Assembly: GCA_965247775.1 (NCBI GenBank)
Contig: OZ252031.1
Coordinates: 62,001-126,000 of the forward strand
Direction: 5' to 3'
Origin: G965247775 sp965247775
GTDB taxonomy: Bacteria; Chloroflexota; Dehalococcoidia; Bin125
DNA length: 64,000 nucleotides
How positions within the stretch are numbered: position 1 is the first letter of the stretch; every line of letters begins with the position of its first letter. Below, in pieces: positions 35,742 through 44,332 of this stretch. The position numbers were made by a program, and so were the translations under genes. Under the pieces are notes generated by a model, which saw only the letters and a list, made by a program, of their open reading frames with translations, had not been told where the DNA came from and did no database searches.

Positions 35742-36683
35742 CTAGTCTCCGCCGGCGGCGGCCAGGCTGCTCAGATCCGCCGGGGCCGGGAGTGGCGTCA
35801 GCACGGGGCGTCGCGGCGCGGAGTCCGCGGGGGCGGGCCCGAGGGGCGGCGCCGGATGCCCCGCGGCAGCCGCGCCCGCACTGCGGGCTGCGGGCTCCAC
35901 GTCCTGCGCGTCCTCATCCAGCGAGAGCCGGCTCTGCGCCGCCGCCGGCGGCACCGCCGCGAGCGTCGGCAACTCGTGCAGCCCGCGTAGGCTGAAATGC
36001 TCCAGGAATCCCGGTGTCGTCCCCCACAGGTGGGGCCGTCCCGGAGCGTCCATCTGCCCGGCCGACGCGATCAGCTCCCGCGCCCGCAGCGTCGCGATGG
36101 GCGCGTCGCAGGAAACGCCTCGCACCCGCTCGATGGTGCCACGCGTGACCGGCTGCTGGTAGGCCACGATCGCCAGCGTCTCCAGCGCCGCCTTGGAGAG
36201 CCGGTTGGGCCGCTCCAATCCCAGCAGCCGCTGCACGAAGGGCGCCGCCTCCGGTGCGGTCACCAGCCGCACGTGGGGCCCATCGCGCTGCAGGCGCAGG
36301 CCGCGATCGCTGCTCGCCTGTTCAAGTGTCTCCAGCGCGGCCTCTACGGCGTCGGGCGGGGCGAAGGTGGCCCGGGCGAGCTGTGAAACCGTCGGCGGGT
36401 CCTCCGCCGCCAGCAACAGCGCCTCGACCACGAGGGGCAGGTCTTGCGGCGCGTGGGTCGCGTCCACCGCCTCCAGCAGCGCCATCACGGCAGGCCGATC
36501 CGCTGTTGCGGCGCTCGCCTCGTCGCCCTCCCTGGGGGTGGCGCGAGATGCTTCCGCCTCTGCGGGCGGCGGCGCATGCGCGATGCCGGCTGGGGCCGGA
36601 GCGCTGTCCGGGCGGAGCAAGAAAGCGGGGGGCGCGGCGCTCGACACAGCCTCGGACGCGACCGAGGAGTGGGCGTTCTCCAT
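35742..36683 (-). CDS. scpB: SMC-associated protein ScpB
   Basis: Winged-helix partner of ScpA-SMC in chromosome segregation. 313 residues. The core, ~75-235, has LPLVVEALLLAAEDPPTVSQLA, LRLQRDGPHVRLVTAPEAAPFVQRLLG, SKAALETLAIVAYQQPVTRGTIERVRGVSCD and LWGTTPGFLEHFSLRGLHELP. Unusual ~70-residue Ala/Pro-rich extensions flank it at both ends. scpA is not in the window. Confidence 0.93.
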   Translation of the reverse strand: MENAHSSVASEAVSSAAPPAFLLRPDSAPAPAGIAHAPPPAEAEASRATPREGDEASAATADRPAVMALLEAVDATHAPQDLPLVVEALLLAAEDPPTVSQLARATFAPPDAVEAALETLEQASSDRGLRLQRDGPHVRLVTAPEAAPFVQRLLGLERPNRLSKAALETLAIVAYQQPVTRGTIERVRGVSCDAPIATLRARELIASAGQMDAPGRPHLWGTTPGFLEHFSLRGLHELPTLAAVPPAAAQSRLSLDEDAQDVEPAARSAGAAAAGHPAPPLGPAPADSAPRRPVLTPLPAPADLSSLAAAGGD

Positions 36684-36725
36684 CGATGGTGTCTTCCTAC
36701 ACGGCCGCCACCGCGGAGTCTCGGA

Positions 36726-38063
36726 TCACCCTACCACTCGTCCCAGGAGGGCTCCAGCGCCGCACGCGGTCAAGTGCAGCGGCAGCAAGCGGTTGCGCAG
36801 ATCGTCGCCCTCCGCGCCGGCCGGCAGCGGCAGCCGCACGGGCGCATAGCTGTCGCTGAGGCCGTGCCAGGCCGCCTCCGCGCCGGCGCCCCGCCGCGCC
36901 TCGATCAGGACCGGCGCGATCGTCCCGTCGAGGCCCGTGCGAAAGGCCGTGCGTCCCTCCCGCGCGACGGCCTGTACCGCGGCCAGCCGTGCGCGCTTGG
37001 TCTTTGGGGGCACGTCGTCCGGCAGCTTGGCCGCGCTCGTGCGCGGGCGCTGCGAGTAGGGGAAGACGTGAATGTCCGCGAAGGCCGCTCTGCCGCAGAC
37101 ATCGAGCGTGGCCGCGAAGTCGGCCTCCGTCTCGCCGGGGAAGCCCACGATGACGTCGCTCGTGATCGCGGCGCCGGGCTGGGCCGCGCGGATCCGCGCC
37201 AGCGCGTCCAGGTACCCCTGCGCGTCGTAGCGACGACGCATCCTCCCCAGAACGGCGCCACTCCCGCTCTGCAAGGCGAGATGGAAGTGCGGGCAGAGGC
37301 GGCCGTCCTGCCAGCGCGCGAGGAGGTCGTCGGTGACGTCCTGGGGCTGAAGCGAGGAGTAGCGGATGCGCGGCAACGAGGTTGCCGTCAGCAGCGCTTC
37401 CAGCAGCGCCGCGGCGTTCGTGCCGTCGGCGCGGTCCCGCCCGTACGCCCCCGGCTGCGTCCCCGTCAGCACGACCTCCAGCACCCCCGACGCCTCCAGC
37501 GCTTGCGCCTCCGCCACGATCGCCCGGACGGGCCGGGCGCGCTCTCGCCCCCGCACCCGCGGCACGATGCAGAAAGCGCAGACATCGTCGCAACCCTCCT
37601 GGATCTTGAGGAAGGCGCGCGTCCGCCCCGTCGCCGCCGTTCCCGGCCCCGCCCGCCCCCCCGCCGGCGGCGAGCGGCGCAGCGCCTGCAAGACCGCCTC
37701 GGCGGCGGCGGCCTTCTCGCGATTGGGCAGCACGATGTCCGCGCCCGCCTCCTTGCGCAGCAACGCACCGGCCCACTCCGCGTAGCAGCCCGTCACCACC
37801 ACCGGCGCCCCGGGCGAGAGCCGTTTGCTCATGCGGATCAGGCGCCGCGCCTTGCGATCGGCGACGTGCGTCACCGAGCAGGTGTTGATCAAGGTTGCAT
37901 CGGCCGGCGCCGGCCGATCGATGACGTCGCAGCCGGCCGCCGTCAGACGCCTCGCCAGGGCCTGGCTTTCGGCCTGATTCAGCTTGCAGCCCAGCGTCAG
38001 CGTCGCAATCAACGGACGGCGCGGGACAGGCATCGGGGTGGGATCGGCCTGAGCGGTCTGCAC
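36726..38063 (-). CDS. mtaB: tRNA t6A37 methylthiotransferase MtaB
   Basis: Radical SAM enzyme converting t6A37 to ms2t6A37 in tRNA, downstream of TsaD activity. 445 residues: TLGCKLNQAESQALARRL, INTCSVTHVADRKARRLIR, cluster CDDVCAFCIVPRVRGRERAR, FHLALQSGSGAVLGRMRRRYD, DVIVGFPGETEADF and a TRAM-like end. I take GTG 38063 as start because TACGAT (complement of 38070-38075) ends 6 nt before it; ATG 38033 is the alternative (435 residues). Confidence 0.92.
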   Translation of the reverse strand: MQTAQADPTPMPVPRRPLIATLTLGCKLNQAESQALARRLTAAGCDVIDRPAPADATLINTCSVTHVADRKARRLIRMSKRLSPGAPVVVTGCYAEWAGALLRKEAGADIVLPNREKAAAAEAVLQALRRSPPAGGRAGPGTAATGRTRAFLKIQEGCDDVCAFCIVPRVRGRERARPVRAIVAEAQALEASGVLEVVLTGTQPGAYGRDRADGTNAAALLEALLTATSLPRIRYSSLQPQDVTDDLLARWQDGRLCPHFHLALQSGSGAVLGRMRRRYDAQGYLDALARIRAAQPGAAITSDVIVGFPGETEADFAATLDVCGRAAFADIHVFPYSQRPRTSAAKLPDDVPPKTKRARLAAVQAVAREGRTAFRTGLDGTIAPVLIEARRGAGAEAAWHGLSDSYAPVRLPLPAGAEGDDLRNRLLPLHLTACGAGALLGRVVG

Positions 38064-38217
38064 GCCCCGATCGTAGCCCCTCGCCGGCGGCCCCTCACCG
38101 GCGGGCCCCGCGCCGCCGTCACCGCCCCCGTTTCGGCGCCCCCCAACTGCGCCCCCCAACTGCGAGTGCCACGGAGAGCGCCGAGCCGCTACCATCGGCG
38201 GAACCGAAAGGTGCGAC

Positions 38218-38340
38218 ATGGTTGAGATCGGCGTCGCCATCCTCTTCCTCGGCGTGCTCATCGCCGTCGATCGCAATCGGACGCAGCAGCTCACGGACCA
38301 GGTGCGGCGCTTCCTGGACTGGATCGAGCGCTCCCAGTAG
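38218..38340 (+). CDS. 40-residue single-span membrane protein
   Basis: Begins MVEIGVAILFLGVLIAVDRN and continues as a charged amphipathic tail, TQQLTDQVRRFLDWIERSQ. One TM helix with the tail as a short coiled or docking helix. AAGGTG lies 5 nt before the ATG. Not recognised; too short to assign. Its composition, clear start signal and neighbours of the same kind favour a real gene. Confidence 0.55.
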   Translation: MVEIGVAILFLGVLIAVDRNRTQQLTDQVRRFLDWIERSQ

Positions 38341-38396
38341 CCGTCCCCTTGCCAGATCAGAACGGATGTGCTAGCCTGCCATAGCAGGAGAACGCC

Positions 38397-38588
38397 GTGG
38401 CTCGCGCCATGCCCCGTGCGGTCCAAGTCCCGCTGGCGCTGGACGCCCCCCAGCGACAGGTGCGCCGCCGCCGCCGGCGGCCCGATCGGCAGCCTCCGGC
38501 CGGGCGCTGCCCCGAATGTCGCGGCCCGCTGGCTCGCGGCGAGGGCCACGTCGCCTGTGTCGTCTGCGGACGCCGCCGCGCCGCCTGA
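38397..38588 (+). CDS. 63-residue zinc-ribbon protein
   Basis: GTG start with AGGAG 6 nt upstream. A basic N-terminal half (RRRRRRPDRQPPAG) precedes a compact zinc ribbon CPECRGPLARGEGHVACVVCG, with two CxxC pairs 14 residues apart. Likely binds nucleic acid through the basic arm. Family not recognised. Confidence 0.7.
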   Translation: MARAMPRAVQVPLALDAPQRQVRRRRRRPDRQPPAGRCPECRGPLARGEGHVACVVCGRRRAA

Positions 38589-38662
38589 CGCCACTGGCCC
38601 GCGCGGCGCAGCCTGCCTAGGATGATCCCCGCCGCGCCTCGTTCCCGCGGCGGAGGCGTGCG

Positions 38663-38839
38663 GTGAGCGGTTTCGAGGCGATCTTAGTCATCGTCATCGT
38701 CTTGGGCGGCATGTACGCCCTGGGCGTCGTGCCTTCGGCAGGGTTCGTGCAAGCCTACCGGCGCATCCGCCTGGCGGGCATCCTCTGGGCGGTGGCGATC
38801 ACCTTGATCGCGGCCGGCCGCGCCTTCGACTTCCCCTAG
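38663..38839 (+). CDS. 58-residue two-span membrane protein
   Basis: GTG start with GGAGG 7 nt upstream. First helix AILVIVIVLGGMYALGVV, second helix AGILWAVAITLIAAGRAF, joined by the basic loop QAYRRIR. The protein is almost entirely a helical hairpin. Not recognised. Third of three consecutive very small genes. Confidence 0.6.
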   Translation: MSGFEAILVIVIVLGGMYALGVVPSAGFVQAYRRIRLAGILWAVAITLIAAGRAFDFP

Positions 38840-38895
38840 CCGCAGCCCCTAGCCGCAGCGCCCCGCCCGATCCCGTCGCCGCCTATCCTCCGCGC

Positions 38896-40029
38896 GTGCG
38901 GATCCTCCTCGCGCCGCAGGAATTCAAGGGCAGCCTCACCGCTCCCGAGGCCGTCGCCGCCATGCGCGACGGTGTGCTGCGGGTCTCCCCGGACGCCGGC
39001 ATCGACGAGGCGCCGCTCGCCGACGGCGGGCCGGGCACCGTCGACGCGGTGCTCGCGGCGGCAGGTGGCCGGGCGTCCCATCTGCGCCTGGACGGGCCCC
39101 TGGGCGATCCCGTCGACGCCCGCTGGGGCCGCATCGACGACGGCGCCACGGCCATCATCGAGATGGCCGCGGCCTCCGGCCTGCTGCGGCTCCCGCCCGC
39201 CCGCCTCGACCCCCGCCGCGCCTCCACCTTCGGGACCGGCGAGTTGATCCGGGCCGCCCTCGACGCCGGTGTCCGGCGCCTCTTGATCGGCGTCGGCGGC
39301 AGCGCCACCAACGACGGCGGCGCGGGCGCCGCCAGCGCCCTCGGCGCCCGCCTGCTCGACGACGCGGGCCGCCCGCTGCCCCCCGGCGGGGCGGCGCTGG
39401 CGCGCCTCGCCCGCATCGACAGCACCGGCCTCGACCCGCGCCTGGCGCGAGCGGAGATCGTCGTGCTCGCCGACGTGCGCAACCCACTGATCGGCCCCGA
39501 CGGCGCCAGCGCCGTCTACGGCCCGCAGAAGGGCGCCGATCCGCAGGCGGTGGCCGAACTCGACCGCGCCCTGCGCCACTTCGCCGACATCGTCGCCCGC
39601 GATCTGGGCCGGGAGATCGCCACCGTGCCCGGCGCGGGCGCCGCCGGCGGGCTGGCCGGTGGCCTCGTCGCGTTCGCCGGCGCGCGCATCGAATCCGGCC
39701 TGGAGCGGGTGGCCGACGCCGTCCGGCTCGACGCCCGTCTCGCGGATGCCGACCTGGCGCTCAGCGGCGAAGGCTCCCTGGACCGCCAGTCCGCCTTCGG
39801 CAAGACCGTGGCCGGCGTGGCCGCCCGCGCCGCCGCCGCCGGCGTCCCCTGCGGCGCGGTCGCCGGCCGCGTCCGCGACCGCGCCGCCGTCCTCGCCATC
39901 CCCGGCTTGCTCGACCTGGAAGCCGCCGCGTCCGACGATCTCGCCGAGGCGGAAGCCATGGCCCGCGCCGCCCCGCTCCTCGCGGACGCCACGGAGCGCC
40001 TGCTCCGCCGCTTCCGCCCGCCCGCCTAG
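38896..40029 (+). CDS. glycerate 2-kinase (GlxK/GarK type)
   Basis: Phosphorylates D-glycerate to 2-phosphoglycerate. 377 residues of the bacterial type I family: LLAPQEFKGSLTAPEAVAAM, PLADGGPGTVDAVL, IEMAAASGLLRLPP, FGTGELIRAALDAGVRRLLIGVGGSATNDGGAGAASALGARLLD, and LSGEGSLDRQSAFGKTVAGV. GTG start with TATCCT (38884-38889) ending 6 nt before it. The stop overlaps that of the metallopeptidase on the other strand. Confidence 0.93.
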   Translation: MRILLAPQEFKGSLTAPEAVAAMRDGVLRVSPDAGIDEAPLADGGPGTVDAVLAAAGGRASHLRLDGPLGDPVDARWGRIDDGATAIIEMAAASGLLRLPPARLDPRRASTFGTGELIRAALDAGVRRLLIGVGGSATNDGGAGAASALGARLLDDAGRPLPPGGAALARLARIDSTGLDPRLARAEIVVLADVRNPLIGPDGASAVYGPQKGADPQAVAELDRALRHFADIVARDLGREIATVPGAGAAGGLAGGLVAFAGARIESGLERVADAVRLDARLADADLALSGEGSLDRQSAFGKTVAGVAARAAAAGVPCGAVAGRVRDRAAVLAIPGLLDLEAAASDDLAEAEAMARAAPLLADATERLLRRFRPPA

Positions 40030-40406
40030 TGCATGTTCAGCTCCTGCAGCCGCTCGTCGTCGATGCCGAAGTGGTGCGCGACCTCATGCAGGACCGTGCG
40101 CCGGACCTGCTCGATCACCTCCGCCTCGTTGCGGCAGATCGATTCGATCGCTTCCTGGTAGATCATGATCCGGTCCGGGAGCCCGCCCGGCGCTCCCCCG
40201 AGGTAGCTATCGCGGGGAGAGGTCAGCGGCTGTCCTATGTACAGCCCCAGCAAGTGGCTGCGAGGATCCAGATCCGCCCCCGCCAGCTCGTCCGGCGTGG
40301 GCCGCGTTCGCACCAGGATCTCCACGTTCTCCATCCGGTCGGCGAACTCCGGCGGGATCGAGTCCAGCGCCGTCCCCACCAGCCGCCGGAAGCGCGCACG
40401 ATGCAT
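40026..40406 (-). CDS. zincin-like metallopeptidase family protein
   Basis: 126 residues of the minimal metallopeptidase family: FRRLVGTALDSIPPEFADRMENVEILV and the zinc motif HEVAHHFGIDDERLQEL near residue 110. Cytosolic, substrate unknown. TAGGGT (complement of 40413-40418) ends 6 nt before the ATG, pointing to a leaderless mRNA. Confidence 0.92.
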   Translation of the reverse strand: MHRARFRRLVGTALDSIPPEFADRMENVEILVRTRPTPDELAGADLDPRSHLLGLYIGQPLTSPRDSYLGGAPGGLPDRIMIYQEAIESICRNEAEVIEQVRRTVLHEVAHHFGIDDERLQELNMH

Positions 40407-40573
40407 GCCCGCACCCTACCCTGCCGCGCGCCTTGCGGCCCCGCTCGCCCTGCGCGCCGCCGCGCCACTCCGCTCGCCTGTCGGCGCGGGGTTCCCTGCC
40501 GATGATCCCCACGGACGGGGCCCGCGCCACCGTCTTCCGCGACTGATCCACTCCCCCGGTCCACGTCGCGCCC

Positions 40574-42931
40574 TTACTCCACCCAGCCGGAGAGCAGCGT
40601 GCGCTCCAGCACCAGCCGCGCGATGGGCCCCGCCACGCCCGCGCCGGATTCCCCGTCGTCCACCACCACCGTGACCAGCACCTTGGGGAGAGGGACGTTC
40701 GCCCAGACCACGAACCAGGCATGGTTGCGGGTATCGTCGGCCTCTTCCTCCTCCGCCGGGGCCGGGTCCTCGCCTTCGGCCGCCTCATCCGCAGGCGGTT
40801 CCGGCGGCGGCGGCGGCTCGGCTTCGCCGGGCTCGTCCTCGTTGGGGTCACGCTCCGCGACCAGATCCTCGGCCGTTCCCGACTTTCCCGCTGCCCGCAG
40901 GGGAGAGCTGCGGAAGATGCTGAAGCCGGTGCCCCGCGCCGTCGAGATGACTTCCCGGGTCCCCTGTTGCAGCAGCGTCTGCGCCGATGCCGACACCGGC
41001 AGCACCCCGATCGGAGTCGGCTCGAAACGCAGCAGAATCTCCCCCTCCGGCGTGCGCAGCGAGTGCGCCGCCAGCGGCGTGCGCAAAATGCCGTCCGTCG
41101 CCAGCGCCGCATAGGCGTTCGCCAATTGCAGCGGGGTGACGTCTAGGAAGCCCTGGCCAATGCTCACGTTGACCGTGTCACCCGTGTACCAAAAGTCGTT
41201 GAGGTTGAGCCGCTTCCACTCGGGACCGGGATTGATGCCCGGATGCTCGAACAGTCCCACCGCTCCCGTCTTGCGGCCGAACCCGAAGCCGGACGCGTAT
41301 TCGGTCAGCACGTTCTCGTCCTGCAGGTGCAACGCCTTCCCCACCTCATAGAAGAACGTGTTGCAGCTCTCGGCCAGCGCCTGCGGCAAGCGCAGATTGC
41401 CGGCGTCGTCCTCTTTCCAGTTGTGCAGGGGGGACGCATCGGGCCCCAGGCCCGTCCAGATCGCATCACACGGCAGCTGCGTGTCGGCGCTGTAGCCCAG
41501 CGCCCCCAGCGCCGCCGCCGCCGTGACGATCTTGAACGTGGACCCGGGGGCGTACGTCTCCTCCGAGGCCCGGTTCACGAAAGGCCGGCGTTCATCCTCG
41601 AAGTATTCGCTGAACTGCTCCTCGCTGAGCCGTCCGATGAAGTCGTTGGGGTCGAAGCGTGGGAAGGACGCGACCGCCAGCAATTCGTTCGCGCGCAGGT
41701 CCTGCACGATGATCGCGCCCGGGTCCTCCCCCAGCGCCAGCTCCGCCACCTCCTGCACACGAACGTCGATGGTCAGGTAGACGTCCTGCGCCGGCGTCAG
41801 CGGCTGCTCTCCCAGCTCCCGCACCGTGCGTCCGTCCGGCGCAATGATGGCCAGGCGGCCGCCCCGCCGTCCGGCCAGCTCCCGCTCGAACAGCGCCTCC
41901 GCCCCGTCGCGCCCCACCAGGTCGCCCGGCTGGTACCCCAGCGGCGCCAGCTCCAGCAACTCCTCCTCCGTCACCTCCTGCAGGAAGCCGACCACGTGCG
42001 ACGCCGTGCGCCCCTGCGGATAGCGCCGGATGGTCTCCCGTTGCACGAGGATGCCCAGGTCCGCCATTTGCTCGAACTGCGCCACCAGCCCTGGGTCCGT
42101 GTTGTGGTCCAGCCGCACGATGGGAATGAAGAAGTACGACGGCACGGGCTGGAAGACCAGATTCCGCACCGCCAGTTCGTCCAGGTCCAGCAGATCGACG
42201 AAGACATCGACCACCGCCGCCTCGTCCGTGATCAGATCGAGCGAGACGCCGATCACCGCGATCTCGCCCTTGTTCGCCAGTGGCACCCCGTTGCGATCAA
42301 AGATGTCGCCGCGCGGGGGCACGTCGACGAAGCGGTGCACGAGATAGCCCGGCGGTGCCAGGCCGTCGAAAATCAGATCCGGCGTCCAGTCCAGCACCCA
42401 GTTCGGCTCCCGCACCGTGGGCGCGAAGACGCGATCGCGCAGCTCGCCGAAGCCGCTCGTGGTATAGACCAGATCGACTTCGATCCCAGCCACGTTCTCG
42501 CCCGGCGGCGGCACTGTCTGCCAGGTCAGCCCCGTGATCGTGGCTTCCGCCCAGATGTCGTCGTGGCGCTGGACGAAGTCCTCGCTCGAGATGCGCGTGC
42601 GCGCCTCCAGACTCAGCTGCCGGTAGGCGTCCTCCAGGCGGCCCAGGGAGAGCAGGGCGTAGTACTTCTGCACGGCCTCCAGGGCCGTGCGCGGCGGGAC
42701 CGTGACATCAAGCAACGCCTCGTCGATGGGGGTCTCGGCCGGCGCCCCCACCGGCGCCGGCTCCGCCGCCGCCGGGGCGCCCGCATCGATCGGCTCGGGC
42801 GCCGGCGCTTCCGGGAAGAACTCGGACAGATCGCGATCGCCTTCGCCACCGAACACGCAGGCGGCGCCGATCAGGGCCGCAACGATCGTCAGCGTGGTGA
42901 GAAAGAGCGCTGGTCGCGCGCGCGCGCGCAT
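40574..42931 (-). CDS. class B penicillin-binding protein with NTF2-like domain
   Basis: Peptidoglycan transpeptidase. 785 residues. Signal anchor ALFLTTLTIVAALIGAAC, then an NTF2-like domain at ~75-170 (VQKYYALLSLGRLEDAYRQLS), as in MecA/PbpA-type enzymes. The PBP dimer domain is at ~190-390, and the transpeptidase has SxxK STFK near 463, SCN near 523 and KSGTAE near 683. A Pro/Glu-rich insert of ~50 residues follows KSGTAE. Possible minus-strand -10 TACACT at 42969-42964. Probably a cell elongation or division PBP; mrdA versus a mecA-like paralogue is not resolved. Confidence 0.9.
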   Translation of the reverse strand: MRARARPALFLTTLTIVAALIGAACVFGGEGDRDLSEFFPEAPAPEPIDAGAPAAAEPAPVGAPAETPIDEALLDVTVPPRTALEAVQKYYALLSLGRLEDAYRQLSLEARTRISSEDFVQRHDDIWAEATITGLTWQTVPPPGENVAGIEVDLVYTTSGFGELRDRVFAPTVREPNWVLDWTPDLIFDGLAPPGYLVHRFVDVPPRGDIFDRNGVPLANKGEIAVIGVSLDLITDEAAVVDVFVDLLDLDELAVRNLVFQPVPSYFFIPIVRLDHNTDPGLVAQFEQMADLGILVQRETIRRYPQGRTASHVVGFLQEVTEEELLELAPLGYQPGDLVGRDGAEALFERELAGRRGGRLAIIAPDGRTVRELGEQPLTPAQDVYLTIDVRVQEVAELALGEDPGAIIVQDLRANELLAVASFPRFDPNDFIGRLSEEQFSEYFEDERRPFVNRASEETYAPGSTFKIVTAAAALGALGYSADTQLPCDAIWTGLGPDASPLHNWKEDDAGNLRLPQALAESCNTFFYEVGKALHLQDENVLTEYASGFGFGRKTGAVGLFEHPGINPGPEWKRLNLNDFWYTGDTVNVSIGQGFLDVTPLQLANAYAALATDGILRTPLAAHSLRTPEGEILLRFEPTPIGVLPVSASAQTLLQQGTREVISTARGTGFSIFRSSPLRAAGKSGTAEDLVAERDPNEDEPGEAEPPPPPEPPADEAAEGEDPAPAEEEEADDTRNHAWFVVWANVPLPKVLVTVVVDDGESGAGVAGPIARLVLERTLLSGWVE

Positions 42932-43040
42932 GAACTGCCTGCGGCCCCCGCCTTCGTTGGCAGAGTGTACCCGATCTTCCCCGCGGATCCCCGCCGGCGG
43001 CGCCGTCGAGCGGAGTCCGGCGACCCCCTACGCTCGCTGC

Positions 43041-44264
43041 ATGTTCGCCCCGCTCCACCCTCGCGCGACCCTGGCCCTGTCCACGCTTGTCTGTTGCGCC
43101 CTCCTCTTGGCCGCCTGCCGCGGTGGCGGCGACGCCGAATCGACTCCCGCCGGCGATCCCGCTGCCTCCTCCCAAGACGCGCCCGCGCCCGCCGAGGCCT
43201 CGGCCGGCGGCGACCCAGCCGGTGCGTTGGCCGCCCTCCCGACTCCCCAACCCCCCCCCCGCATCGGCACGCCCCGGCCCTACGCCCTCGGCTTCAGCGC
43301 CGTCCCCGCCGCGCTGTCCCGCGCCGCCTACGCGGACGTCTTCGACCAGGCCGCGCTGCACGCCGACGCGCTCATGATCCAACGCGCCGTTCCCTGGCCT
43401 GAAGTCGCCCCCGGCGCGGCCCTCGAGCCCGAAACCCGCGCCACCATCGGCTGGGAGCGCCAACTGCTCGCCGACCGCGATTTGCAACTGGTCTTCGCCA
43501 TTGACCCCTGGCAGCCCACCGATCGCGGCAGCCTGTCCGCCGCCGCGCCCGGTCGCTCCTTCAGCGACGCGGCCGTCCGCGAGGCCTACGTCGCCTACGC
43601 TGTCCTCGTCGCCGAACAGTACCGGCCACGCTGGCTCGCCCTCGGCGTCGATGTCGACGCCGCCCTGCGCGCGCGCCCCGAAACGATCGACGACTTTGAG
43701 GCCGCCTACCGGGAGGCCTACGCCGCGGTCAAAGCGGTGGCCCCCGGCACGGCCGTGTTCCTCATCTTCCAGTTCGAGGATCTGCAAGGCCTGCTCCCCT
43801 GGTCCGGCCACCCTCCCCAGTGGTCGCTGATCTTGCGCTTCGACGATGTGCTGGACCTGCTCGCCGTGAGTAGCTTTCCCTCCTTCGTCTTCCCCTTCGC
43901 CAGCGACATCCCAGGAGAGTATTTCTCCCGCCTGCAAGCCTTCGACAAGCCGCTCGCCCTGGTCCCCGTTGGCTACGCCTCCCAGCCTGCCCGCGGCGGC
44001 GTCACCTTTGGCACCGTGCGGGGCCAGGCCACCTTTCTCGCCGCCCTCCTGCGCGAAGCCGAAGCGATGGGCTGGGAGCTTGTCGTCTGGCTCAACCCCG
44101 TCGATGCCAGCTTCGCCGAGGCCCCACCGTTCGACCTGGTCGCCCACATGGGTCTGCGTGACGCCAGAGGGGCCGTGAAGCCGGCCTGGACGGCCTGGCT
44201 CGCCCAGGCCGGCCGTCCCTGGCTTCCCAGCCCGCGCGCCCCCGCCGCCGCGGACGCGGGCTGA
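43041..44264 (+). CDS. lipoprotein with TIM-barrel glycosidase-like domain
   Basis: 407 residues. Lipoprotein signal LSTLVCCALLLAAC with lipid-modified Cys near 26, then an Ala/Pro linker to ~75. The rest reads like a glycosyl-hydrolase-type barrel: YRPRWLALGVDVD, FEAAYREAYAAVKAVAPGTAVFLIFQFEDLQGL, VLDLLAVSSFPSFVFPF, MGWELVVWLNPVD. It resembles GH53/GH10-like folds, but catalytic acids are not secure and substrate is unknown. TACGCT (43029-43034) ends 6 nt before the ATG. Confidence 0.75.
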   Translation: MFAPLHPRATLALSTLVCCALLLAACRGGGDAESTPAGDPAASSQDAPAPAEASAGGDPAGALAALPTPQPPPRIGTPRPYALGFSAVPAALSRAAYADVFDQAALHADALMIQRAVPWPEVAPGAALEPETRATIGWERQLLADRDLQLVFAIDPWQPTDRGSLSAAAPGRSFSDAAVREAYVAYAVLVAEQYRPRWLALGVDVDAALRARPETIDDFEAAYREAYAAVKAVAPGTAVFLIFQFEDLQGLLPWSGHPPQWSLILRFDDVLDLLAVSSFPSFVFPFASDIPGEYFSRLQAFDKPLALVPVGYASQPARGGVTFGTVRGQATFLAALLREAEAMGWELVVWLNPVDASFAEAPPFDLVAHMGLRDARGAVKPAWTAWLAQAGRPWLPSPRAPAAADAG

Positions 44265-44302
44265 CCGCACCAAGCCGTCACCGCCCCCGCCGTCTGGCCA
44301 CA

Positions 44303-44327
44303 TATACTGGCCCCGCCCGAAGGAGGT
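44303..44327 (+). promoter_or_regulatory. -10 element and Shine-Dalgarno of the selenoprotein gene
   Basis: TATACT at 44303-44308 and AAGGAGGT at 44320-44327, 5 nt before ATG 44333. No clear -35. The near-perfect ribosome binding site fixes the true start upstream of the in-frame TGA, which is the key argument for readthrough. Confidence 0.75.
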
Positions 44328-44332
44328 CCGGC

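Noticed and set aside
38064..38594. N-terminal extension of the MtaB frame.
   Set aside because: No domain; it covers plus-strand small genes and the -10-N6-GTG start at 38063 fits better.
41243..43402. Long plus-strand frame opposite the penicillin-binding protein.
   Set aside because: Mirror of the PBP gene; basic/Arg-Gln-rich text without domains.
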